Of a DNA stretch of 8,241 nucleotides, positions 1 through 8,241 are shown piece after piece. Positions within the stretch are counted from its first letter, which is position 1; every line of letters starts with the position of its first letter. The notes below the pieces were generated by a model, which worked only from the letters and a program-made list of their open reading frames with translations, was not told the DNA's origin and searched no databases. Source of the DNA: Lysobacterales bacterium (lineage in GTDB: Bacteria; Pseudomonadota; Gammaproteobacteria; Xanthomonadales; Rhodanobacteraceae). The stretch spans positions 1-8,241 of the forward strand of contig JAAFHE010000136.1 in assembly GCA_013298265.1 (NCBI GenBank). The letters are read 5' to 3'. The position numbers and the translations under genes were made by a program.

Positions 1-667
1 GCATCCACACCTCGCCGTCCAGGCCGCGATCCCAGTCGCCCTGTTCCACGCGCCGCGCGAGCACGGCGTTGAAGATCTGCGCGCGCGCCGCCGACAGCAG
101 CATGCCGCGTTCGTGCCGCGGCACGCGGCGGCCGTCGAACATGGCCTGGGCGCGCGCAGCATTCTCGCCGTCGCGGCCGAAGCGCTGCTCGCCGAAATAG
201 TTCGGCACGCCGCGCGCGGCCATGGCCGACAGACGCTGCTGCGCGGCGTCGCGGTCACCGCTCACCTCGCGCAGCAGGATGCGGAAGCGGTTGCGCTTGA
301 GCGCGCCGCGCTTGAGCTTGCGCCCATGACGCCGGGCCTCGAGCACGTGGAACCCATCACCGACCAGCGTGCTCCAGTCCAGCTCGCGCTTGAGCGGCAC
401 CGGCACCGAGAACGTCTGCCGCGTCACCGCATGGCGGTCCTTGAGGCCGGCGAAGCTGACCCCTTCAGGGGCTATGCCGGCGAAGCGCGCGAGCGCGCGT
501 GCGACCCATTCGGTATTCGCACCGCGCTTTTCCACGCGCAGGAATACGTGCTCGCCGGTGCCGTCGGGTGCAAAGCCCAGATCTTCGTCGACGAAGAAAT
601 CCTCGGGCTGCGCGCGCAGGCGCGCAGACAGCGGCGGTCCGCCGAGTGCATGCGGCCATTGGCTCAT
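1..667 (-). CDS. truD: tRNA pseudouridine(13) synthase TruD, C-terminus cut by window edge
   Basis: TruD isomerises uridine to pseudouridine at position 13 of tRNA in the cytoplasm. The frame is open from ATG at 667 to the left edge, giving 222 residues; E. coli TruD has 349, so about the last third lies outside. Visible family marks are the N-terminal stretch [12 protein letters not shown] (residues 21-32), then [10 protein letters not shown], whose Asp77 aligns with the catalytic Asp80 of E. coli TruD, then the Lys/Arg-rich [14 protein letters not shown] stretch, and [11 protein letters not shown], a strongly conserved TruD block. The start codon overlaps the ispF stop in an ATGA arrangement, so translation is probably coupled; the only Shine-Dalgarno-like bases are a weak GGGA. 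ispD-ispF-truD is the familiar gammaproteobacterial order. Identification is secure from sequence; the missing C-terminus cannot be judged. Confidence 0.96.
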   Translation of the reverse strand, partial: MSQWPHALGGPPLSARLRAQPEDFFVDEDLGFAPDGTGEHVFLRVEKRGANTEWVARALARFAGIAPEGVSFAGLKDRHAVTRQTFSVPVPLKRELDWSTLVGDGFHVLEARRHGRKLKRGALKRNRFRILLREVSGDRDAAQQRLSAMAARGVPNYFGEQRFGRDGENAARAQAMFDGRRVPRHERGMLLSAARAQIFNAVLARRVEQGDWDRGLDGEVWM

Positions 668-1146
668 GCGAGATCCCGGCGCAGCAGCGCAACCGCCATC
701 GCGGCGATGCCTTCGCCGCGGCCGGTGAACCCCAGCCGCTCGCTGGTCGTGGCCTTGACGCTGACCGCGTCGATCGCGCAGCCCAGATCCTCGGCCAGCA
801 GCGCGCGCATCGCGGCCGCATGCGGCCCGACCTTGGGGCGTTCGGCGATCACGGTGACGTCGGCATTGCCCAGCACGTAGCCCTGGCGGCGGATCAGTTC
901 GTAGCAGTGACGCAGGAACACGCGGCTATCCGCGCCGCGCCAGCGCTCGTCGCTGGGTGGGAAATGCACACCGATGTCGCCCAGCGCCAGCGCGCCGAGC
1001 AGCGCGTCGCAGAGCGCGTGGATGACGACATCGCCGTCCGAATGCGCCACGACGCCGTGCGTATGCGGCACGCTCACGCCACCGAGCACGACATGATCGC
1101 CGGGGCCGAACGCGTGTACGTCGAATCCTTGTCCGATACGCATCAT
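664..1146 (-). CDS. ispF: 2-C-methyl-D-erythritol 2,4-cyclodiphosphate synthase IspF
   Basis: IspF converts CDP-methylerythritol 2-phosphate to methylerythritol 2,4-cyclodiphosphate with release of CMP, the fifth step of the MEP isoprenoid pathway, as a cytoplasmic homotrimer with a metal in each active site. The protein is 160 residues (E. coli 159). Numbered from the second Met, the metal ligands Asp8 and His10 sit in GQGFDVHAF and His42 in [43 protein letters not shown] and [19 protein letters not shown] match family blocks. Two adjacent ATG codons (1146 and 1143) are possible starts; 1146 is chosen because AAGGGA lies 9 bases upstream. A TTG at 1170 would add MRNKGLRK and is less likely. 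The stop overlaps the truD start. Unlike many relatives, ispF is not next to ispD but lies 388 bases downstream, past a repeat cluster. Confidence 0.97.
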   Translation of the reverse strand: MMRIGQGFDVHAFGPGDHVVLGGVSVPHTHGVVAHSDGDVVIHALCDALLGALALGDIGVHFPPSDERWRGADSRVFLRHCYELIRRQGYVLGNADVTVIAERPKVGPHAAAMRALLAEDLGCAIDAVSVKATTSERLGFTGRGEGIAAMAVALLRRDLA

Positions 1147-1155
1147 TTTCCGCAA

Positions 1156-1161
1156 TCCCTT
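1156..1161 (-). promoter_or_regulatory. Ribosome binding site of ispF
   Basis: AAGGGA on the minus strand lies 9 bases before ATG 1146 and 12 before ATG 1143, which favours the first of the two ATG codons. It gives ispF a translation signal of its own, as expected for a gene too far from ispD to be translationally coupled. Confidence 0.6.
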
Positions 1162-1206
1162 ATTTCGCAAATCGAAGCGCGCTCCATTCCTGCAGCGGCG
1201 CCCCCA

Positions 1207-1247
1207 AAGCCCTCCCCTTCAAGAGAAGGGTTGGGTGGGGATGGTGT
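1207..1247 (+). repeat. Intergenic repeat copy A (plus orientation)
   Basis: The 41-base unit begins AAGCCCTCCCCTTCAAG and ends GGTTGGGTGGGGATGGTGT. Its reverse complement matches copy B (1331-1371) at 39 of 41 positions. The two differences turn the perfect CCCTCCCC/GGGGAGGG arms of B into mismatched arms here, so copy A is the more decayed one for local hairpin formation. It resembles the dispersed extragenic palindromes common in Xanthomonadales; that family assignment is from memory. Confidence 0.85.
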
Positions 1248-1254
1248 TTTGGCC

Positions 1255-1278
1255 TTCTCGTCACTAATGCGGCGAGAA
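1255..1278. repeat. Small hairpin between repeat copies A and B
   Basis: TTCTCG (1255-1260) is the exact reverse complement of CGAGAA (1273-1278), with a 12-base loop. The stem is only 6 base pairs and no T-run follows on either strand, so it is not a convincing terminator. It sits inside the loop that copies A and B would enclose. Confidence 0.4.
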
Positions 1279-1330
1279 AAGCGGGAATCGAATCATTTAT
1301 GTACTGATCGACATCGAGCAGCGAAGAACT

Positions 1331-1371
1331 ACACCATCCCCACCCAACCCTCCCCTTGAAGGGGAGGGCTT
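1331..1371 (-). repeat. Intergenic repeat copy B (minus orientation), intact palindrome
   Basis: This is the inverted counterpart of copy A. It contains an 8-base-pair stem, CCCTCCCC (1348-1355) against GGGGAGGG (1361-1368), with a TTGAA loop. The flank 1321-1330 (GCGAAGAACT) is also shared with copy C, giving a 33-base identical direct repeat: 1321-1353 equals 1374-1406. No T-run follows the stem on either strand. Confidence 0.9.
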
Positions 1372-1373
1372 AA

Positions 1374-1486
1374 GCGAAGAACTACACCATCCCCACCCAA
1401 CCCTCCGGCCCGTTGGGCGTTCAAGACGACCAGAACCTTCGGTTCCAAGCGGTCGCCTTTCAGCCCCTTGAAGGGGATGGCTTAGA
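1374..1486 (-). repeat. Intergenic repeat copy C, split by an insert
   Basis: The left part (1374-1406) is identical over 33 bases to 1321-1353 of copy B. The right part resumes at about 1464 with CCCCTTGAAGGGGATGGCTTA, which matches 1352-1372 of copy B with a single G-to-T difference. Between them, about 57 bases (1407-1463) are absent from copies A and B. The exact junction is ambiguous by a few bases because both sides are C-rich. It has the same orientation as B and inverted orientation to A. Confidence 0.8.
1407..1463. repeat. Hairpin-forming insert inside repeat copy C
   Basis: The segment interrupts copy C. It contains GCCC-GTT-GGGC (1408-1418) and a larger two-part stem: outer CGACC (1427-1431) with GGTCG (1451-1455), inner GAACC (1433-1437) with GGTTC (1441-1445) around a TTC loop. 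It is too short to encode anything. It could be a second, different palindromic element that moved into the first, or the outer copies could be deletion derivatives of a longer original. Clear target-site duplications cannot be defined because the flanks are C-runs. Confidence 0.6.
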
Positions 1487-1534
1487 GGCACCGTGTCCAA
1501 TACGTCGAGCCATAGACTCAAAGCGAACAGCTAT

Positions 1535-2227
1535 TCAGCTCGCCCGTGCCAGCAGGAATTCCGCCAGCACGAGATCCGCCGGCGTCGTCACCTTGATGTT
1601 GTCCTCGCTGCCCTCGACCAGCAGTGGCGCATGACCGGCACGCTCCATCGCCATCGCCTCGTCGGTGATCGCGACACCGGCCGCCGCAGCGTCGGCCAGC
1701 GCGGCTTCCAGCGCGCCGCGCGGAAACAGCTGCGGCGTCAGCGCGCGCCAGCGCGATTCGCGCGGCTCGGTCGCGGCCACCCGCCCCTGCGCATCGGCCC
1801 GCTTGAGCGTATCGCGCAGCGGTGCGGCGAGCAGGCCGCCGCCGACCGGCACGGCCTCGTCGATCAGGCGCGAGATGTCCGCCACACGCACGCAGGGCCG
1901 CGCGGCATCGTGCACGAGCACGGCATGGTCCGGCGCGACGGAGGCGGGCAGCGCGCGCAGTCCGGCCAGCACCGAATCAGCACGTTCCGCGCCGCCGCTC
2001 GTGCGCAGCAGCGGCTTGCCGAGTACCTCGATGAGACCGTGCGCCCAGCTCGCGTCATCAGCCGCGATCACGAGCATCAGCCCGGCGATGCGCGGATGCA
2101 CGGCCAGCCGCTCCAGCGTCTGCAGCAGCAGCGGCTTGCCGGCCAGTTGCAGGTACTGCTTGGGCACGTCCCCGCCGAAGCGGCGGCCACGGCCGGCAGC
2201 CGGCACCACGCACCAGAGTCCGCTCAT
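1535..2227 (-). CDS. ispD: 2-C-methyl-D-erythritol 4-phosphate cytidylyltransferase IspD
   Basis: IspD transfers CMP from CTP to methylerythritol 4-phosphate, the third step of the MEP pathway. The protein is 230 residues (E. coli 236). The N-terminal nucleotide-binding signature is CVVPAAGRGRRFGGDVPKQY (residues 6-25); Arg16 and Lys23 align with E. coli Arg20 and Lys27. Further blocks are GGAERADSVLAGL, LVHDAARPCV (Asp107, metal-binding region), AAPLRDTLKRA, ALTPQLFPR, ITDEAMAMERAG and VEGSEDNIKVTTPADLVLAEF with Lys212 aligned to Lys213. ATG 2227 is chosen because MSGLWCVVPAAG begins right where the family does; the frame stays open upstream only through ftsB. It follows ftsB after 10 bases with at best a weak GAGCGG ribosome site. 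It consumes CTP, the product of PyrG encoded at the head of the same gene string. Downstream, a long repeat-rich gap separates it from ispF. Confidence 0.97.
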   Translation of the reverse strand: MSGLWCVVPAAGRGRRFGGDVPKQYLQLAGKPLLLQTLERLAVHPRIAGLMLVIAADDASWAHGLIEVLGKPLLRTSGGAERADSVLAGLRALPASVAPDHAVLVHDAARPCVRVADISRLIDEAVPVGGGLLAAPLRDTLKRADAQGRVAATEPRESRWRALTPQLFPRGALEAALADAAAAGVAITDEAMAMERAGHAPLLVEGSEDNIKVTTPADLVLAEFLLARAS

Positions 2228-2237
2228 GCGCCGCCGC

Positions 2238-2549
2238 TCATTTCTGCTGCGGCGCCGCCTGCGCGTCGGACGCCGCCGGCTCGACGACCTGGTAGAAGGT
2301 CTCGCCCGGCTTGACCAGGCCCAGCTCCGAGCGTGCGCGCTCCTCGATCGCGTCACGGCCTTCCTTGAGATCCAGCACCTCGGCCTGTAGCGCGTCGTTG
2401 CGGGCCTTGAGCGCCTCGTTCGCCTTGCGCGTCTCGGCCACCGTCTGGCGCAGGTTATCCACGTCGCGCACGCCGCCGGCTCCCGTCCACAGCTTGAGCT
2501 GCAGGCCGATCAGCAGGATCAGCAGGATCAGCGCGGCGTAGCGCATCAT
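2238..2549 (-). CDS. ftsB: Cell division protein FtsB
   Basis: FtsB is a bitopic inner-membrane protein of the divisome that forms the FtsQ-FtsL-FtsB complex and helps activate septal peptidoglycan synthesis. The protein is 103 residues, the same length as E. coli FtsB. A short N-terminus leads into a membrane helix at about residues 4-21 (YAALILLILLIGLQLKLW), then the characteristic aromatic/Gly linker (LWTGAGGV), a coiled coil at about residues 30-70 with KANEALKARNDALQAEV, and the conserved EERARSELGLVKPGETFYQV block. Two ATG codons are adjacent; the first (2549) is preferred because GAGGCG lies 7 bases upstream. That site overlaps the eno stop codon, so the two genes are closely coupled. 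ftsB-ispD adjacency is standard in gammaproteobacteria. The C-terminal tail is Ala/Gln-rich and probably disordered. Confidence 0.96.
   Translation of the reverse strand: MMRYAALILLILLIGLQLKLWTGAGGVRDVDNLRQTVAETRKANEALKARNDALQAEVLDLKEGRDAIEERARSELGLVKPGETFYQVVEPAASDAQAAPQQK
2509..2532 (-). repeat. 9-base tandem repeat inside the FtsB membrane helix
   Basis: The plus strand reads two full ATCAGCAGG units and six bases of a third. On the coding strand it encodes the repeating Leu/Ile run of the FtsB transmembrane helix. The repeat may simply reflect codon choice for a Leu/Ile-rich helix. Any gain or loss of a unit would keep the frame and change the helix by three residues. Confidence 0.6.
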
Positions 2550-2556
2550 GGCCAGT

Positions 2557-2560
2557 CGCC

Positions 2561-2562
<2 letters not shown>
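2557..2562 (-). promoter_or_regulatory. Ribosome binding site of ftsB, overlapping the eno stop
   Basis: GAGGCG on the minus strand shares bases with the eno TGA (2563-2561) and sits 7 bases before ATG 2549 (10 before ATG 2546). The spacing decides for the first ATG and suggests that ribosomes finishing eno can load on ftsB. Confidence 0.6.
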
Positions 2563-3871
<1,309 letters not shown>

Positions 3872-4090
3872 TCAGGTCGAAAGAGTGAAGAAGTAATAGA
3901 ACAGGACAGCAAGCGCCACGGCGCCCACGCTGACCACGATGCGATACAGGCGCGCGCCGCGCTGCTGGATGTCGATCGCGGTCTGTTGCGCCTGCAGCGA
4001 ACCTTGCGCCGTCTCGCGATGCCGCGCGATCAGCTCCTGCTGACCATCGCGGATTTCACGCAGTAGCTGCAACACCTGTTCGTCCTGCAT
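3872..4090 (-). CDS. Small tail-anchored membrane protein of unknown function
   Basis: I do not recognise a named family. The 72-residue product has a charged, Gln-rich N-terminal part (residues 1-48, with heptad-like LQLLREIRDGQQELIARH), probably helical or coiled coil, and then one hydrophobic helix at about residues 50-69 (RIVVSVGAVALAVLFYYFFT) ending two or three residues before the stop. There is no signal peptide, so the likely topology is an N-terminal cytoplasmic domain with a C-terminal membrane anchor. The gene is well supported: ATG 4090 has AGGAG 6 bases upstream, it starts 9 bases after the kdsA stop and ends 15 bases before eno, so it is cotranscribed with both. From memory, similar small ORFs occur between kdsA and eno in Xanthomonadales. 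Function is unknown; a role as a membrane adaptor is only a guess. Confidence 0.85.
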   Translation of the reverse strand: MQDEQVLQLLREIRDGQQELIARHRETAQGSLQAQQTAIDIQQRGARLYRIVVSVGAVALAVLFYYFFTLST

Positions 4091-4096
4091 CGGAAG

Positions 4097-4099
4097 CTC

Positions 4100-4101
<2 letters not shown>
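4097..4101 (-). promoter_or_regulatory. Strong ribosome binding site of the small membrane protein gene
   Basis: AGGAG on the minus strand lies 6 bases before ATG 4090. It begins within the kdsA stop codon, so the sequence reads TAGGAG. This is the best Shine-Dalgarno match in the operon and supports the small ORF as a real, well translated gene. Confidence 0.75.
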
Positions 4102-6630
<2,529 letters not shown>

Positions 6631-6677
6631 CCGGCATCGGGGCGCAACCGCGAGCGACGCGGCGGCGGCTCGGCATC

Positions 6678-6712
6678 GATCCGGGCCTGCGGAGCGCACC
6701 GATATCCGGATC
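6678..6712. promoter_or_regulatory. Inverted repeat, possible operator
   Basis: GATCCGG (6678-6684) and its exact reverse complement CCGGATC (6706-6712) are 28 bases apart centre to centre. The right arm overlaps the perfect 8-base palindrome ATCCGGAT. It lies upstream of both divergent genes, where an operator would be plausible, but 7-base arms also arise by chance in GC-rich DNA and no known regulator motif was recognised. Confidence 0.25.
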
Positions 6713-6733
6713 AATGTGTTTGCCCGCAATGAC

Positions 6734-6763
6734 TTGTGCTCCCCCCGCCGAGATTGCTAGCGT
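6734..6763 (+). promoter_or_regulatory. Weak promoter candidate for the aminopeptidase gene
   Basis: TTGTGC (6734-6739) and TAGCGT (6758-6763) are separated by 18 bases and match the sigma-70 hexamers at three positions each, including the T, A and final T of the -10. It would start transcription near 6770, about 27 bases before ATG 6797. The match is poor, and it is listed only because no better plus-strand candidate was seen. Confidence 0.2.
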
Positions 6764-6796
6764 GGCCGGCTGCCCCGAAACCCCGGCTTCCCGACC

Positions 6797-8241
6797 ATGA
6801 GCACCAGCGAACGTCTGCGCGACCTGCGTGCTGCCCTGGTGCGGCACGGTGTCGATGCCGTCATCGTCCCCACCGCCGATCCGCACCTGTCCGAATACCT
6901 GCCGGCGCGCTGGCAAGGCCGTCAGTGGCTGTCGGGTTTCTCCGGTTCGAGCGGCACGCTGGTCGTGACCGCCGGTTTCGCCGGCATCTGGACCGATTCG
7001 CGCTACTTCGAGCAGGCCGCGCAGGAGCTGGCCGGCAGCGAGGTCAACCTGATGCGCCTGACGACACTGCACCGGCCCGAGCATGTGGACTGGCTCTGCG
7101 GCCAGCTCCAGTCCGGCCAGACCGTTGCCGTCGCCGGCGACGTGCAGTCCCTGGACATGCAGAACCTCCTGCAGCAGCGCCTGTCCGCCCGCGGCATCGC
7201 GCTGCGCACCGACCTCGACCTGATCGACGCGATCTGGGACGACCGGCCGCCGCTGCCCTCCGAACCGGTACGTGAACACAGCGCCGACCACGTCAGTTCC
7301 CGCCGCGAGGAACGCCTCGCACGGATACGCGCCGCGATGACGCAGGCCGGCGCGACGCATCATCTGGTGTCCTCGCTCGACGACGTGGCCTGGATCACCA
7401 ACCTGCGCGGCAGCGACGTGCCGTACAACCCGGTCTTTCTCGCCCACCTGCTGATCGGCCCGGACAACGCCATCCTGTTCGTTCCGCCCGGCAAGATCGC
7501 GCCGGCGCTGGGCCGCCAGCTCGCCGCCGACGGCATCGTGCTGGCCGACTACGCCGCGGCCACCACCGCGCTCGCCACGCTGGGCGCCGGCGATTGCGTG
7601 CTGCTCGATCCGCGCCGCGTCGTGCATGAGCTGGCCGCAGCCATCGCCAACGAGGTACGCCTCGTACAGCAGATCAATCCGAGCCAGCGCTTCAAGGCGA
7701 TCAAGACAACCGCCGAACTCGGGCACATCCGCAACGCCATGCGCCACGACGGCGTGGCGCTGGTGCGATTCCTGATCTGGCTTGAGCAGCACATCGGCAG
7801 CACGGCGCTGACCGAGCTGGATATTGCTGAGGAACTGAAACGCCAGCGCGAAGCGCAGCCGGATTTCGTCGGCGAGAGCTTCGCCACCATCGCCGGCTAC
7901 ATGGCCAACGGCGCGCTGCCCCACTATCGCGCGACGGCGCAAAGCCACGCCACGCTGGCGCCCAGCGGCCTGCTGCTGGTCGACTCCGGCGGCCAGTACG
8001 AAGGCGGCACCACCGACATCACACGCACGATCGCGCTCGGCGACACCACGCCGGAGCAGCGCCGCGACTACACCCTGGTGCTCAAGGGCATGATCGCGCT
8101 GTCACGTGCGCGCTTTCCGCGCGGCACCACCGGCCAGCAGCTCGATGCGCTCGCGCGTGCGCCGATCTGGGCCGAGGGCATCAACTACGGCCACGGCACC
8201 GGCCACGGCGTCGGCTATTTCCTCAACGTGCACGAAGGGCC
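6797..8241 (+). CDS. Xaa-Pro aminopeptidase, APP1-type M24B metallopeptidase, C-terminus cut by window edge
   Basis: The enzyme should remove N-terminal residues that precede proline, using two metal ions, in the cytoplasm (no signal peptide seen). 481 residues are visible; relatives of this three-domain type have about 600. An N-terminal creatinase-like domain (about 1-140, with WLSGFSGSSGTLVV and WTDSRYFEQA) is followed by a second one (about 160-300, with DDVAWITNLRGSDVPYNP at 195-212), then the pita-bread catalytic domain. Active-site residues match human XPNPEP1: His376, metal ligands Asp396 and Asp407 (DSGGQYEGGTTDIT), His466, His470 (GHGTGHGVGYF) and His479 (NVHEG). The two Glu ligands fall beyond the edge. 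ATG 6797 is chosen from the family start STSERLRDLR; it has no clear Shine-Dalgarno. E. coli pepP encodes a shorter type of about 440 residues, so no symbol is given. Confidence 0.93.
   Translation, partial: MSTSERLRDLRAALVRHGVDAVIVPTADPHLSEYLPARWQGRQWLSGFSGSSGTLVVTAGFAGIWTDSRYFEQAAQELAGSEVNLMRLTTLHRPEHVDWLCGQLQSGQTVAVAGDVQSLDMQNLLQQRLSARGIALRTDLDLIDAIWDDRPPLPSEPVREHSADHVSSRREERLARIRAAMTQAGATHHLVSSLDDVAWITNLRGSDVPYNPVFLAHLLIGPDNAILFVPPGKIAPALGRQLAADGIVLADYAAATTALATLGAGDCVLLDPRRVVHELAAAIANEVRLVQQINPSQRFKAIKTTAELGHIRNAMRHDGVALVRFLIWLEQHIGSTALTELDIAEELKRQREAQPDFVGESFATIAGYMANGALPHYRATAQSHATLAPSGLLLVDSGGQYEGGTTDITRTIALGDTTPEQRRDYTLVLKGMIALSRARFPRGTTGQQLDALARAPIWAEGINYGHGTGHGVGYFLNVHEG

Larger units (their letters stand above)
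1147..1534. other. 388-base gene-free gap between ispD and ispF, filled with repeats
   Basis: No reading frame here has a credible start, codon pattern or recognisable product; short frames across it follow the repeats. The gap holds three copies of a C-rich/G-rich palindromic repeat (separate entries), one small hairpin, and an AT-richer island around 1286-1302. No stem followed by a T-run was found on either strand, so I see no standard terminator, and readthrough from ispD to ispF-truD remains possible. I looked for a promoter for ispF-truD on the minus strand and found only poor matches, for example TACATA within the AT-rich island without a good -35. Every other junction in the operon has 15 bases or fewer, so this gap stands out. 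Confidence 0.85.

Noticed and set aside
1286..1302. Possible internal promoter for ispF-truD in an AT-richer island
   Set aside because: TACATA-like sequence on the minus strand lacks a -35 match at acceptable spacing. It cannot be supported without transcript ends.
499..1359. 286-codon plus-strand frame across truD, ispF and the intergenic repeats
   Set aside because: It is antisense to two recognised genes and its end follows repeat copy A. No product is recognised.
1348..1368. Possible rho-independent terminator after ispD (CCCTCCCC/GGGGAGGG stem)
   Set aside because: The stem is good, but no T-run follows it on either strand, and the same stem belongs to a repeat present elsewhere in the gap.
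1207..1486. CRISPR-like array
   Set aside because: There are only three copies, in mixed orientation, with no regular spacers and no cas genes nearby. The structure is that of extragenic palindromic repeats.
1297..1521. 74-codon minus-strand frame within the ispD-ispF gap
   Set aside because: It is translated almost entirely from repeat copies B and C and shows no protein-like pattern or conserved motif.

Overview
The window is a high-GC (roughly two-thirds G+C by eye) stretch of ordinary bacterial core chromosome. It most likely comes from a gammaproteobacterium of the Xanthomonadales/Lysobacterales (Xanthomonadaceae or Rhodanobacteraceae). That placement is inferred from the gene order pyrG-kdsA-small ORF-eno-ftsB-ispD-ispF-truD, from protein features such as the GICYGM elbow in PyrG, and from pyrimidine-rich palindromic intergenic repeats. 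No database search was possible.

Layout: positions 1-6597 hold eight genes, all on the minus strand. Transcription runs from right to left: pyrG (CTP synthase), kdsA (KDO-8-phosphate synthase), a 72-residue tail-anchored membrane protein of unknown function, eno (enolase), ftsB (divisome protein), ispD and ispF (MEP isoprenoid pathway), then truD (tRNA pseudouridine synthase), which runs off the left edge. Most junctions are tight: ATGA start/stop overlaps at pyrG/kdsA and ispF/truD, and gaps of 9-15 bases at kdsA/small ORF/eno/ftsB/ispD. The exception is a 388-base gap between ispD and ispF (1147-1534). It is filled by three copies of a repeat about 41-53 bases long: one inverted relative to the other two, and one split by a hairpin-forming insert of about 57 bases.

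A 199-base divergent intergenic region (6598-6796) separates pyrG from a plus-strand gene at 6797. That gene encodes an APP1-type Xaa-Pro aminopeptidase (peptidase family M24B) and is cut by the right edge. A good -10 box (TAAAAT) lies just upstream of pyrG and is the best candidate promoter for the minus-strand operon.

Together the operon links nucleotide supply (CTP, also used to activate KDO and in the IspD step), lipopolysaccharide inner core (KdsA), glycolysis (Eno, which supplies the phosphoenolpyruvate that KdsA consumes), septum formation (FtsB), isoprenoid precursors (IspD, IspF; needed for undecaprenyl carrier lipid) and tRNA modification. I see no CRISPR, transposase gene, phage gene, tRNA or rRNA, and no convincing new system. 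The points most worth a second look are the repeat cluster splitting ispD from ispF, the Aquifex-like metal-binding set in KdsA, a Gln-to-His change beside the PyrG glutaminase nucleophile, and the small tail-anchored protein.
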